NCBI GenBank assembly: GCA_017937485.1
Contig: JAGBDN010000075.1
Location: 1-52,701 of the forward strand
DNA length: 52,701 nt
Source: Thermoguttaceae bacterium
GTDB taxonomy: Bacteria > Planctomycetota > Planctomycetia > Pirellulales > Thermoguttaceae
Reading direction: 5' to 3'
This document shows, piece after piece, positions 1 to 6,916 of the stretch (position 1 is its first letter; each line of letters starts with the position of its first letter). The translations under genes were made by a program, and so were the position numbers. Below the pieces are notes generated by a model. That model saw nothing but the letters and a program-made list of their open reading frames with translations. It was not told where the DNA came from and did no database searches.

Positions 1-234
1 ATTCAATGTCAAGGGCGTATCCTTAGCGAGTTTAAGTGTTTTAAAGAGCTACTTCAAAAAGGTAAGGAAGCCGACCTGACTCAAACCGAAGAGTTCGCTT
101 GCGCTCTTGCCGCGCTCAAAACCTCGGAACATCCGGTCGGCATTGCCTGCATCGAAGCGTTGCTTAAACCCGACGACCGGGAGACAACGTCGACGCAAGC
201 GGCGCCGTGTTCCACCGCAAGCGTCGACGCTTAA
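1..234 (+). CDS. Hypothetical protein, 5'-truncated
   Basis: The frame is open from the first base to a TAA at 232-234 (77 residues seen); the start lies outside the window. The visible part is helical in character, with no recognised motif and a Thr/Ser/Ala-rich tail. The last codons lie in a perfect 14-bp palindrome (AAGCGTCGACGCTT, 220-233). I do not recognise the family. Same strand and codon style as the genes that follow. Whether it is a full gene or a fragment cannot be decided. Confidence 0.55.
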   Translation: MQCQGRILSEFKCFKELLQKGKEADLTQTEEFACALAALKTSEHPVGIACIEALLKPDDRETTSTQAAPCSTASVDA

Positions 235-275
235 TGGCGTCAGTCCGCCGATAAGCTAGTCCCGGTCGCTATGGA

Positions 276-333
276 AGCCGGAACGGTTGCGTCGCCCCCA
301 TCGGCGCGGCGGGTTCGAATCCCGCCCCGGTTT
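276..333 (+). ncRNA. D-arm-less tRNA-like element 1
   Basis: A 58-nt element that can fold as: a 6-bp acceptor-like stem (276-281 with 327-332, one G-T pair) plus an A-C mismatch at position 7; a six-base linker ACGGTT; a 6-bp hairpin with a 7-base loop CCCCCAT (289-307); one spacer base; a 5-bp T-arm with consensus loop TTCGAAT (309-325); and a discriminator-like T. There is no D-arm and no U33. The element at 1770-1833 has the same plan and the same linker. It could be a degraded tRNA, a tRNA mimic or a decoy. No function is shown. Confidence 0.4.
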
Positions 334-480
334 TTGAGGCAAGTATTCATCGCGCGGCCTCGTTAAACAAAGGCGCGAGCGCAACCCCCGCGAAACGGGG
401 GCGAGAACACGACGCGAAAAGGTCGGTCGCGAGCGACTGCGTAAAGGGGTCGCGGGAGACAACCGCAAACCGTCGGGGCG

Positions 481-573
481 GACGTTAAAGCCGACGACCG
501 GGGCTAGTCGTAAAAAGCCCCGCCGCGCCGAGCCGAATGGGGGCTTCGTCGGGTTCGACTCCCGACCGGCGCA
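481..573 (+). ncRNA. Pseudoknot plus T-arm minihelix RNA element
   Basis: Bases 495-498/507-510 (CGAC/GTCG) and 500-505/516-521 (GGGGCT/AGCCCC) form a classic H-type pseudoknot with loops of 1, 1 and 5 bases. The segment TCGTAAAAAGCC matches the core of E. coli tmRNA pseudoknot 1 as I remember it. Downstream, 525-530 pairs with 567-572 and encloses a 4-bp hairpin and a perfect T-arm (549-565, loop TTCGACT). An alternative outer helix (AAGCC 488-492 with GGCTT 542-546, plus GACG/CGTC) is shared with the element near 4265. No tag frame is present, so it is not a complete tmRNA. Confidence 0.4.
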
Positions 574-664
574 TTGAGAGAACGGCGTCGACTCCGCGAC
601 GTCGCGCTCTCCGCCGAGCGTTCCTGCAATCGCGCTCGGCGTTTGAACAACGAAAGGCGGCAAT

Positions 665-1204
665 ATGGAAAACGAAACGAAAAGGAACGAGCTTGTCGCG
701 TCTGCGCAAGACGACGGAATCGTCGAAAATTTGAGTCCCGGAGCCATCCGGTATTTGGTCAACGCGCGGCTTTGCGGCGGGACTTTGGTTCACGCGAAGA
801 ATCCCGTTGAGTTTTACGAGAATTTTTTGAGCGAAAATTACCGCGACAAGCGACTCGCCAAGCGTATGCCTTTTCTCGTTGGGGAATTGAATCCCGCCGA
901 GCATCTCGCGAGCGTCTCCCGAATTATTGAGACGACTTGTACAAAGTATCCGCTTCCCGGCGCTCGCTTGGCGATCAATCGCTTGCTTTGGGGCGTCGAA
1001 ATCGCGTTGTTACTTTCGAACTCGATGGTCGAGCAAACCGAATTTGACGCCGACGTTCTTCGCGAGATTCACGACGACCTTGGAAAAGAACTCGCCTTTT
1101 TAGACGGCGAAAGACGCGGAGCGGAAGAAGAGATTATCGCGTTGGGATTGCGACATTTTCCGCCGCACGTTTACGTCGCCGTTCCGAAAGACCACGAACG
1201 ATAA
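665..1204 (+). CDS. Hypothetical protein (179 aa)
   Basis: Starts at ATG 665 behind a purine-rich AAAGGCGG; ends 14 bases before the next gene. It is mostly helical, with a polar N-terminus, a Leu-rich central part (around NRLLWGVEIALLLSN) and an acidic segment followed by a short Pro/His-containing tail. There is no signal peptide or catalytic motif. It is the first complete gene after the folded RNA region and is probably co-transcribed with the next gene. Family not recognised. Confidence 0.8.
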   Translation: MENETKRNELVASAQDDGIVENLSPGAIRYLVNARLCGGTLVHAKNPVEFYENFLSENYRDKRLAKRMPFLVGELNPAEHLASVSRIIETTCTKYPLPGARLAINRLLWGVEIALLLSNSMVEQTEFDADVLREIHDDLGKELAFLDGERRGAEEEIIALGLRHFPPHVYVAVPKDHER

Positions 1205-1218
1205 GGAGAAGACGAACG

Positions 1219-1755
1219 ATGGTCAAAGAAGAAAATTTCCGGTTCGAATCGCCGGAATACGTCGAAGGCGTTTGCCGGATTCAGCGGATTGAACGCGCGA
1301 TCGTTTTGATTGAGAACAGAAATTTTTCAGGTGCGCGGAAGGCGCTCGAAAACGCCGTCGATTGCGAGTACGCCGACTTAGCCGAGAAATTCGGCGATGC
1401 GCTCGAAGCGTCCGACGTTGAATTCCATCGTTTATACGGCGTAAGACGTTCGCCGACGCGTTTAACGTCGTTCCGCGCGACGACGGAAGTCGACCGAACG
1501 ATCAGACAACGTATGGTCGCCGACGACCTTTGCCGAGAGGAGCTGACGGCGCTTGCGGAGCGGTTTAACGAGTTTCGACGCCGCGCTTGCGAGTCGCGAA
1601 CCGACGCCGAAAAAGTCCTGCTCCCGCAATATATGGAAGCCGTCGCGACGGCGGCGGAGAAGCTGGCGACCCAGCTTGAAATTTCGCGTCAACGCGCGAT
1701 CGCGTTCGTCGAAGCGTCGACGATTCGCCGCGCTAACCGACGGCCAACGCAATAA
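1219..1755 (+). CDS. Hypothetical helical protein (178 aa)
   Basis: Begins at ATG 1219 with AAGGAG 11 bases upstream. Nearly all predicted helix, Arg/Glu/Ala-rich, with long amphipathic stretches in the C-terminal half that could form coiled coil. No motif is recognised. It sits directly after the 179-aa gene with a 14-base gap, so the two are probably one operon. The gene is followed within 15 bases by the second tRNA-like element. Confidence 0.8.
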   Translation: MVKEENFRFESPEYVEGVCRIQRIERAIVLIENRNFSGARKALENAVDCEYADLAEKFGDALEASDVEFHRLYGVRRSPTRLTSFRATTEVDRTIRQRMVADDLCREELTALAERFNEFRRRACESRTDAEKVLLPQYMEAVATAAEKLATQLEISRQRAIAFVEASTIRRANRRPTQ

Positions 1756-1769
1756 CGGCGCTTGCGTCA

Positions 1770-1833
1770 GCCGCGAACGGTTCCGGGGCTTTTACGGCTT
1801 GCCCCGGTTTCGGTTCGATTCCGAAGCGCGGCC
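1770..1833 (+). ncRNA. D-arm-less tRNA-like element 2
   Basis: A 64-nt element built like the one at 276-333: a 6-bp acceptor-like stem (1770-1775 with 1827-1832), a mismatched A at position 7, the identical linker ACGGTT (1777-1782), one hairpin (CCGGGGC/GCCCCGG, 11-base loop), one spacer base, a 5-bp T-arm with loop TTCGATT (1809-1825) and a discriminator base. The matching linker and mismatch argue against chance. There is no D-arm and no normal 7-base anticodon loop, so decoding is doubtful. Confidence 0.4.
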
Positions 1834-1840
1834 TTAGAAA

Positions 1841-1897
1841 CCCTTTCCCCCTTCCGGAACCGTTCGCGACGGTTACGCCACCGGCGGGGGGAGAGGG
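1841..1897 (+). other. Long hairpin with inner stem, intergenic
   Basis: CCCTTTCCCC (1841-1850) pairs with GGGGAGAGGG (1888-1897), ten base pairs with one G-T, enclosing an inner AACCG/CGGTT hairpin (1858-1874). A second hairpin, GATTTTTG/CAAAAATC, lies at 1932-1956. Neither has a long T tract. They may be processing or stability elements of the leader for the gene at 2043. Confidence 0.4.
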
Positions 1898-2042
1898 AAA
1901 ACAGACAAGAGCCCGACGAGGACGCGATTTTGATTTTTGTGGTTCCGTCAAAAATCGTCGTCGCCGCGAAGCGTAGTGGTGTGCGCGACCGGCTCGGGGC
2001 TCGTTTTATCAGCGTTGGCGACTTATAAGGAGGAGCGTTGCA

Positions 2043-2312
2043 ATGAGTAGTATTTGGGACGGCTTTAAAAATTTTTGTTTGTGTGCCTTGACTGCGGCGG
2101 CGCTTCTAGGAGCGGTTTACCTCGTCGCCGAAGTTGCTTGTTTTGCGGGAGCCAAGGGGATTTCGAGAGCGACGCGCGACGATTTGGAACAATCGCAGGT
2201 AACTTATCATATCCCGCCGATTGTCGTTAAATTGGTGAAGCCGGACGGCGAAACTCTCGAAGCGACGGCGGTTCTTGAAGGCGCTTCGCAAGAGACGGAG
2301 CAACAGCAATGA
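2043..2312 (+). CDS. Small membrane protein (89 aa)
   Basis: ATG 2043 follows a strong AAGGAGG. Residues about 10-35 form one hydrophobic, alanine-rich helix (transmembrane or uncleaved signal anchor), then a soluble domain with the motif YHIPPIVVKLVKPDGE and a Gln/Glu tail. Topology is probably single-pass with the C-terminal part outside. Stop and next start overlap as ATGA, so translation is coupled to the 89-aa gene that follows. Family not recognised. Confidence 0.8.
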   Translation: MSSIWDGFKNFCLCALTAAALLGAVYLVAEVACFAGAKGISRATRDDLEQSQVTYHIPPIVVKLVKPDGETLEATAVLEGASQETEQQQ

Positions 2313-2578
2313 ACAACGAAAAAGCGAAAGCTGTCGACGGAACGGGAAAAGGCGACAACTGGTTCTTAACTTATCGAGTCGAACCAGAACCGTTCGTTTG
2401 GATCGAGGGCGTTTACGCCGACGGGAAAAAACTCAAGATGTTTCGAACCGATTCGGTCGGTTGGCTCAACGTCTGGAAGAACGCCGAACTCCGAACGGTC
2501 AATCCTCCCGTTCGTTGGCGATATTTTAAGACGAACGCCCAAACCGCCGACGCGGAGGCTTGCGATGAAAGAGTTTAA
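2309..2578 (+). CDS. Hypothetical protein (89 aa)
   Basis: Starts inside the previous stop (ATGA). Soluble, with several Trp residues in a compact pattern (DNWFLTYRVEPEPFVWIEGVY), suggesting a small beta-rich fold. The C-terminus overlaps the next gene by 14 bases. No motif or family is recognised. It is one of three tightly linked small genes (2043-2840). Confidence 0.75.
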   Translation: MNNEKAKAVDGTGKGDNWFLTYRVEPEPFVWIEGVYADGKKLKMFRTDSVGWLNVWKNAELRTVNPPVRWRYFKTNAQTADAEACDERV

Positions 2579-2840
2579 GGTTTACAAGTATCCGATCGAA
2601 GCGCGGATGACGTCGATCGAAGTTCCCGACGATTCGCGAGTTTTGAGCGTCGCCAACCAGTACGAACGCGCGGTCGTTTACATCGCGGTCGGGACTTCGC
2701 CGCGAACGACGAAAATCACGGTGTTCGCGACGATTACGGGATACGACAACACCGGTTTCGACGGTTACAAGTTCCTTGGAACGTTGCTTTTCCAAGGCGG
2801 AAGTTACGTCGCGCACTACTTTTACCGCCGCGACGACTGA
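2565..2840 (+). CDS. Hypothetical protein (91 aa)
   Basis: Starts at ATG 2565 inside the preceding gene. The sequence alternates beta-forming and polar segments, with many Tyr/Phe residues and a C-terminal ARG-rich tail. No signal peptide is present and no family is recognised. It is the last gene of this small cluster; a strong terminator follows at 2960-2997. Confidence 0.75.
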   Translation: MKEFKVYKYPIEARMTSIEVPDDSRVLSVANQYERAVVYIAVGTSPRTTKITVFATITGYDNTGFDGYKFLGTLLFQGGSYVAHYFYRRDD

Positions 2841-2959
2841 CGACTTGCCGCCGACCGCGCCGCGCTCGGTCGTAAAATCGAGGTCTGCCTTTCCCCCTCG
2901 GCTCCTCGCTTGCCGCGTTCACAGACCTTCCGGACGCGGCGGAGGATATAAGCGCGGCG

Positions 2960-2997
2960 CCGGGGCGGCGCGGCCCCGACCGCCGCCCCGGATTTTT
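2960..2997 (+). terminator. Intrinsic terminator
   Basis: CCGGGGCGGCG (2960-2970) pairs perfectly with CGCCGCCCCGG (2981-2991) and is followed by ATTTTT. A weaker inverted repeat, AGGTCTG (2881-2887)/CAGACCT (2932-2938), lies upstream in the same gap. This ends the 2043-2840 cluster. Confidence 0.75.
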
Positions 2998-3025
2998 CAA
3001 ACGCTAACCAACGTAAGGACAAAAG

Positions 3026-3226
3026 ATGAGAAACAAGAAACCGGAAATTTTCGAGTGGGGAAGCCTGCGATTCCGCGTCGTCGAAACGAAAGGATGCGAC
3101 GGCTGTTACTGGTACGCCGACGGGGCTTGCGTTTCGCCGCCGGAGTTCGACCGAGATTGCGGCGGTTGCGCGTCTTACGAGCGCGTCGATAAACGCAACG
3201 TCGTTTTTATCGAGGAGAAAGAGTAA
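3026..3226 (+). CDS. Cysteine-rich small protein, dispersed family member 1
   Basis: 66 aa, ATG 3026 after AAGGAC. An N-terminal beta segment (GSLRFRVVE) leads to CDGC, then two more cysteine positions and CGGC, and ends with the signature R-x-D-x-R-x-V-x-F. This matches the C-terminal half of several other proteins here (13838, 14219, 26023, 29473). A zinc-binding knuckle is the likely fold (inference). Similar small CxxC proteins occur in gut phages without known function. Overlaps the next gene by one base (TAATG). Confidence 0.8.
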   Translation: MRNKKPEIFEWGSLRFRVVETKGCDGCYWYADGACVSPPEFDRDCGGCASYERVDKRNVVFIEEKE

Positions 3227-3498
3227 TGCCGACGTTGACGTTTTGCCAATTCACCGCCGCCGAACGGAAGGTCGTCGTGCCGGAGTCGCTTAGGTTCTTC
3301 GCTTACGCGCTTTACGAATCGTTGCCGAGAATGGAGAGCGACGCGGCGACGCAAGACGTTCAAGCCGTTTTCGCGGCGGAGGCGGCGAGGTTGACCGGGT
3401 TCGAAGGCGAGGCGGTCGCGCGGGGCCGACTCACTAGGGCCGCCCGAACCGCGAACGAATACGCCGTCGCGCTCGCGGCAAAGGAGAACGGAAAATGA
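3226..3498 (+). CDS. Hypothetical protein (90 aa)
   Basis: Coupled to the preceding gene by TAATG and to the next by ATGA. An N-terminal stretch (TLTFCQFTAAERKVVVPESL) is followed by Ala/Glu/Arg helices. No membrane segment is present and no family is recognised. Probably made together with the cysteine-rich protein and the duplicated-domain protein at 3495. Confidence 0.75.
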   Translation: MPTLTFCQFTAAERKVVVPESLRFFAYALYESLPRMESDAATQDVQAVFAAEAARLTGFEGEAVARGRLTRAARTANEYAVALAAKENGK

Positions 3499-4265
3499 TT
3501 ATTCACAAGAAGTTTCGGCGCTTCACGTCGTTCCCGTTTTACGAATTGAATCTCGACGGGCGCGACTTGGGCGAGTACTTGGAGCCCGCCGAATACGTCG
3601 CGCTCGACGTTGCGACCCGCGTCGACGGAAGCGACGTCGGCGAAGAAGTTCAAAGCGCGTACGACGCGCTCCTCCGTCTTATCAAGCGAGATTTCCGGAA
3701 AGGGAAGCGAACCGCCTTGGTTTTCTCGAAACCGGGCGAATTGCAACGGGCGGAACAAAGATTTATAAAGGCTTTGTACAATTACGATTACGACGCGACA
3801 ACGGTTAATAGAATCGTAATCGCGATTCACAAGTGGGGCGGTTGCTGGGAACCGGAGACGCCAAGAAAGGTTGATATGACGATGGGAACTTATTTCGATA
3901 AAGAAAACGCGCTCGGATACGATTTGAGCTTGTATCTTACGCCGGTGCATAGCCTTGCGTTGCATAATTTGACGAACTCCGAGGCTCGCGTCAGCGGGGC
4001 GCTCGACGACGCGACTTGGCAAGCGACGACGCGTTTCGCGGCGCGGAGTTTGTTCGCGCCCGACTCGTCGCAATTGGAGCGAGCGGAAGAGCGTTGCCGA
4101 AAAGCCTGCGATAACTTGCGGGAAAAGCTGGAATACGAAGGGCTTGCGAGCGAAGACGCCGAGGTTTACGTCGCCGCCGTGCGCGCGTGGGCGCGTTGCG
4201 AGACGCCGAAAATCCAGCCGGACGAAGAGGAAGACGAGCCGGATGAAAACGACGACGTCGCATAA
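3495..4265 (+). CDS. Two-copy DLSxYL-domain protein (256 aa)
   Basis: Contains two copies of one domain. The first starts near residue 14 (GRDLGEYLEP) and ends near 116 (AIHKWGGC). The second starts near residue 138 (GYDLSLYLTP) and ends near 235 (AVRAWARC). The same beginning and end are seen in the single-copy proteins at 4444 and 8077. Each domain is helical, about 100 residues, with no catalytic motif. An acidic tail follows. The duplication and neighbouring paralogues suggest local gene amplification. Function unknown. Confidence 0.85.
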   Translation: MIIHKKFRRFTSFPFYELNLDGRDLGEYLEPAEYVALDVATRVDGSDVGEEVQSAYDALLRLIKRDFRKGKRTALVFSKPGELQRAEQRFIKALYNYDYDATTVNRIVIAIHKWGGCWEPETPRKVDMTMGTYFDKENALGYDLSLYLTPVHSLALHNLTNSEARVSGALDDATWQATTRFAARSLFAPDSSQLERAEERCRKACDNLREKLEYEGLASEDAEVYVAAVRAWARCETPKIQPDEEEDEPDENDDVA

Positions 4266-4340
4266 CGTTAAGCCCGACAACCGCGCGACGCCGGGTTAGT
4301 CCTTACCGGCGGTCGCGTCGCCGCGAGAAATGGGCTTCGT
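4265..4340 (+). ncRNA. Folded intergenic RNA element
   Basis: ACG-TT-AAGCCC (4265-4275) pairs with GGGCTT-CGT (4332-4340), the same outer helix and bulge as in 481-550. Inside lies an 11-bp hairpin (4284-4294 with 4306-4317, one bulged G) whose loop holds TTAGTC. A third hairpin, CTTTTCG/CGAAAAG, follows near 4353-4373. It may be a leader or attenuator for the tiny peptide and the gene at 4444. Confidence 0.35.
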
Positions 4341-4383
4341 GCGGCTAGGGGCTTTTCGAATAATCCGAAAAGGACGAAACCAA

Positions 4384-4437
4384 ATGATACTACTGCTGTT
4401 GGCCTTGTGCGCCAAGTTATGCCGGATAGGAGGTTAA
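4384..4437 (+). CDS. 17-residue hydrophobic leader peptide
   Basis: ATG 4384 has AAAAGGACGAA spaced as in neighbouring real genes. It encodes MILLLLALCAKLCRIGG and stops at TAA 4435. Its last codons contain the AGGAGGT ribosome site of the next gene (ATG 4444), so its translation would expose or block that site. Reads as a leader peptide or a membrane microprotein. Short length makes chance possible, but the ribosome site and position support it. Confidence 0.5.
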   Translation: MILLLLALCAKLCRIGG

Positions 4438-4443
4438 ATTGAA

Positions 4444-4872
4444 ATGAGTTGGGACGTCAAACCCGTGCAAAAAAGATTGTGGTACGACCTTGAAAACGCT
4501 CGCGGCGTCGATTTATCGGCGTACTTGCCGGGAGCGCTTGCCTGGGCGATTCAGTATCACAGAGAAGCGAACAGTTGGTTTAAATTTCTGGTAGTCTATT
4601 ATGCGATTCGTTGCGCGGCAAGTTGGGACGACGGCGACAGCGAGACGCTCGAGCGAAAATCGATCGTCGAGCAAATATCGAGAGTCTTTCCTCAGACGGA
4701 AGAGAGAGTTCGGGATTTCCTCAGCGAACAAGGCTTTAGCCAAGACGATTTCGAGGTTCTTAAACTTGCGATCGACGCTTGGAAACGTTGCGCTTTGACG
4801 CCGAGCGAAATTCGAAAGCGAAACGAAGACGCTAAAGCCTTAGGCTTGCAGATAGAGGAAGCGGCTCCTTAA
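4444..4872 (+). CDS. DLSxYL-domain protein (142 aa)
   Basis: Single copy of the domain found twice in the protein at 3495: it begins GVDLSAYLPGALAWA and ends AIDAWKRC, then has a short charged tail. Mostly helical. ATG 4444 has AGGAGGT upstream, overlapping the end of the 17-residue peptide, which suggests coupled translation. Function unknown. Confidence 0.85.
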   Translation: MSWDVKPVQKRLWYDLENARGVDLSAYLPGALAWAIQYHREANSWFKFLVVYYAIRCAASWDDGDSETLERKSIVEQISRVFPQTEERVRDFLSEQGFSQDDFEVLKLAIDAWKRCALTPSEIRKRNEDAKALGLQIEEAAP

Positions 4873-5198
4873 AAGTCGCCGGACGGGCGTTTAGCCCGGA
4901 CGTTAGCGCGTCGTTAGTTTAGCGGAAAACGCCGGGTTCCTAACCCGGTTACTCCGGTTCGACTCCGGAACGACGCCTGCCTTGCCTCCGTTCGGAGGGG
5001 TCGACCGAGGCGTTTGCGCCCCTTAATTTAAACGCCGCTCGCAAAACAAACCGGAAACGGAGCCTCGAACGGCGAGGCGATAAGCGGCGTCTCTCGATTG
5101 CGTCGAGACCGCGCCGGGAGAGTTGCGGTTGATTCCGCTCCCGGCGCGGCTTGACGCAAAGTCGCAAACTTGCAACATAAACAAGGAGAAGATTTAAG
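4873..5198. other. Non-coding stretch holding tRNA-Arg and hairpins
   Basis: Apart from the tRNA at 4908-4977 this gap holds hairpins: CCTCC/GGAGG with a GTTC loop just after the tRNA, CCTCG/CGAGG, and a long one, GCGCCGGGAG/CTCCCGGCGC, near 5112-5148 enclosing GCGG/CCGC. There is no gene. Bases just before 5199 carry AAGGAG for the next gene. Confidence 0.5.
4908..4977 (+). tRNA. tRNA-Arg, anticodon CCU
   Basis: A full cloverleaf of 70 nt. The acceptor GCGTCGT/ACGACGC has seven perfect pairs. The D-stem is GTTT/AAAC. The anticodon stem CCGGG/CCCGG has loop TTCCTAA (anticodon CCT at 4939-4941). The variable region is four bases. The T-stem TCCGG/CCGGA has loop TTCGACT. The discriminator is C and no CCA is encoded. 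It reads AGG, a rare arginine codon in these CGN-biased genes, so it may compensate for host scarcity or loss. Confidence 0.93.
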
Positions 5199-6041
5199 AT
5201 GAAAATTGCTATCGACCAAAAGAACGCTCAAAACGTTGGCGACGCGATGCGTCAAGTCTCGGAAATCTCCGCGCAAAGCGGGTTCGACGAAGCGAAACTT
5301 CGCGCGATCGAAACGCTCTCGGCGCTCCAAGTCGACTTCGAAAGCGGCGTTCCGGAAGAAACGCTTCGGTTCGCCAAGGCGTCGCTCGACGTCTTTCGCG
5401 GGCGGGCGCTTGCGGCGCTCGGAACGCTCAAACGGAGCGGTAAAACGGTGGTCGTGATTACCGGCGACGAGGAACGCGCGGCGAAAATCAACGCGTTCGT
5501 CGAGCGTATTTTGAATGAGTTTAACGATTTAAGCGGCGAGACCGTTAGCCGTCTCGCTCAATCGATGCAAGACGTCTTTCCGCCCGATTCGCTCGAGACG
5601 CCGTGGGACGTCGACGCGAAAACGCCGGAATTTTGCGCCGCGCTTCAGAGACACGGCGTCGCCGACGAAGACGCGCCGGGCCTCGCCGAACGGGCGATGC
5701 GCGTCGTAACCGCCGCCGCGAAAGAGCTTTTCTGGGACGCGAAGAAGGACGACGCGACGCCGTATCCGAACTTGACCGCCGCGCTCTTGCGACACGCCGA
5801 AGAGTTGAACGACGTGCCGCCGGAAACGCTCCGCAAAACGGTCGACCTCTTCGTGCAAATGTGCGAATTATACGAGTTGCGAAGCCCCGACTTCAACTTT
5901 GACTCGAAGGTCGCCGACCTCGCCAACGCGCTCCGCAAAGAGGGCGTCGAGGCGAAGGAAGCCTTGCGCATCGCGGCGAAAACGGTCGCGGCGTTCGTCG
6001 AAATCGACAAAGAGCTTCGGCTTTTGAAGGAGTTGAAATAA
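5199..6041 (+). CDS. Hypothetical helical protein (280 aa)
   Basis: ATG 5199 with AAGGAG ten bases upstream. Almost entirely helical and Ala/Glu/Leu/Arg-rich. A possible duplication is suggested by similar phrases (for example PEETLRFAKASLDVF and PPETLRKTVDLFVQM). A Lys-rich loop, KRSGKTVVVITGDEER, resembles a P-loop only loosely (no G-x4-GK), so ATP binding is not claimed. Coupled to the next gene by TAATG. Family not recognised. Confidence 0.85.
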   Translation: MKIAIDQKNAQNVGDAMRQVSEISAQSGFDEAKLRAIETLSALQVDFESGVPEETLRFAKASLDVFRGRALAALGTLKRSGKTVVVITGDEERAAKINAFVERILNEFNDLSGETVSRLAQSMQDVFPPDSLETPWDVDAKTPEFCAALQRHGVADEDAPGLAERAMRVVTAAAKELFWDAKKDDATPYPNLTAALLRHAEELNDVPPETLRKTVDLFVQMCELYELRSPDFNFDSKVADLANALRKEGVEAKEALRIAAKTVAAFVEIDKELRLLKELK

Positions 6042-6400
6042 TGAGCGTTCCGAGCGACCGCTTCGCGCTGATTATCGGCAAGCAATATTTTAGCGCCAAC
6101 GGAACGTACTTCTCGGCGATCGTTTTCGAAGCGACCGCCGACGGCGTCCAAAAATACGTCGTCGAACCCTTCGTCGGGCGAGACGGCCCTTGCCGAAAGT
6201 CCGTGTACAAAAGACTTCGGCGACGCGGTTACTTTAAAGATTACGACTTGCTCGACGTCGAGTGTCACGAATATATCGTCGACCGTATCGCCTTGTTGCA
6301 AAACCATATCAACGCTCGCAAGGGCGCCGACGCGGTGATCGCCTCCGACCCCGACGAAGAAAAATATTTCCGACGGCGCGGCGTGATTTACGATTGGTAA
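6041..6400 (+). CDS. Hypothetical protein (119 aa)
   Basis: Starts by TAATG overlap with the preceding gene. The N-terminal half looks beta-rich (RFALIIGKQYFSANGTYFSA), the second half helical and charged. One cysteine pair and several Tyr are present, but no motif I know. Likely cytoplasmic. Same operon as 5199. Confidence 0.8.
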   Translation: MSVPSDRFALIIGKQYFSANGTYFSAIVFEATADGVQKYVVEPFVGRDGPCRKSVYKRLRRRGYFKDYDLLDVECHEYIVDRIALLQNHINARKGADAVIASDPDEEKYFRRRGVIYDW

Positions 6401-6425
6401 CGGCTTCAAAGAAAGGAGTTGAATA

Positions 6426-6632
6426 ATGGGCGAAGATTTTGACCTCTCGACCGACGTCGTAGAAATCACTTGCATTTCTACGGCTCGACTGGAAGAGCTT
6501 TTGAAGGAACAACGCGCTTTGACCGACGCGATTCGCGAGCGCAACCTTTGGCGCGGCTTAACGATCGTTCTCGGACTCGGCGAACTCGCGCTTCTTACGC
6601 TCTTCTATTGGAGGGCGGCGCCGTGGGTTTGA
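6426..6632 (+). CDS. Small tail-anchored membrane protein (68 aa)
   Basis: ATG 6426 after AAAGGAGT. An acidic N-terminus and a short amphipathic helix (LEELLKEQRALTDAIRERN) precede one hydrophobic helix (about residues 45-63), giving a C-terminal membrane anchor. The end overlaps the next gene by ten bases. Such small coiled-coil/membrane proteins are common in phages; the role is unknown. Confidence 0.8.
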   Translation: MGEDFDLSTDVVEITCISTARLEELLKEQRALTDAIRERNLWRGLTIVLGLGELALLTLFYWRAAPWV

Positions 6633-6916
6633 GGTTCACGCAAATTCAGAGAGCGGCGTTGAACGAGCGCAAGTTGCGACGCGCCGGGTGGACGACGGAA
6701 ATCGTTTTCCGAACGCGACTTAACCGCGTCGACTTTTACGCGAGGAAGGGCGGCGCTTACGTCGGTTCCGCCGAAGCGGTCGAGTTGAAGCCGGTCGACT
6801 TTATCGCGGACGATTGGAAAATTGGGAATTACGCGCCGCCGCCGGAACCGGCGACGGTGATTTGGGAGAGCGGAAGAATCCGGCGACTTGTGGAGACGGG
6901 AAGGACGAGACAATGA
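6623..6916 (+). CDS. Hypothetical protein (97 aa)
   Basis: The GTG at 6623 is chosen because GGAGGG lies eight bases upstream and no in-frame ATG fits. Basic N-terminus, then a beta-like central part with DFIADDWKIG, a phrase resembling the end of DUF2829 proteins, but the usual N-terminal signature is absent. Ends by ATGA overlap with the next gene. Family uncertain. Confidence 0.75.
   Translation: MGLRFTQIQRAALNERKLRRAGWTTEIVFRTRLNRVDFYARKGGAYVGSAEAVELKPVDFIADDWKIGNYAPPPEPATVIWESGRIRRLVETGRTRQ

Larger units (their letters stand above)
235..664. other. 430-base non-coding stretch rich in RNA hairpins
   Basis: No convincing gene is present. It holds the tRNA-like element at 276-333, several strong hairpins (for example CCCCC/GGGGG with loop GCGAAAC near 386-402) and the pseudoknot/minihelix element at 481-573. 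Overlapping open frames here on both strands are short and lack ribosome sites. Structured RNA is the best description. Confidence 0.5.

Noticed and set aside
495..521. preQ1-type riboswitch
   Set aside because: The pseudoknot shape is similar, but the conserved aptamer bases and a downstream queuosine gene are absent.
481..573. Complete tmRNA gene
   Set aside because: A pseudoknot and T-arm are present, but there is no tag frame, no matching 5' tmRNA end and the element is far too short.
5199..6041. P-loop ATPase in the 280-aa protein
   Set aside because: KRSGKTVVVITGD lacks the full Walker A spacing, and no Walker B is seen.
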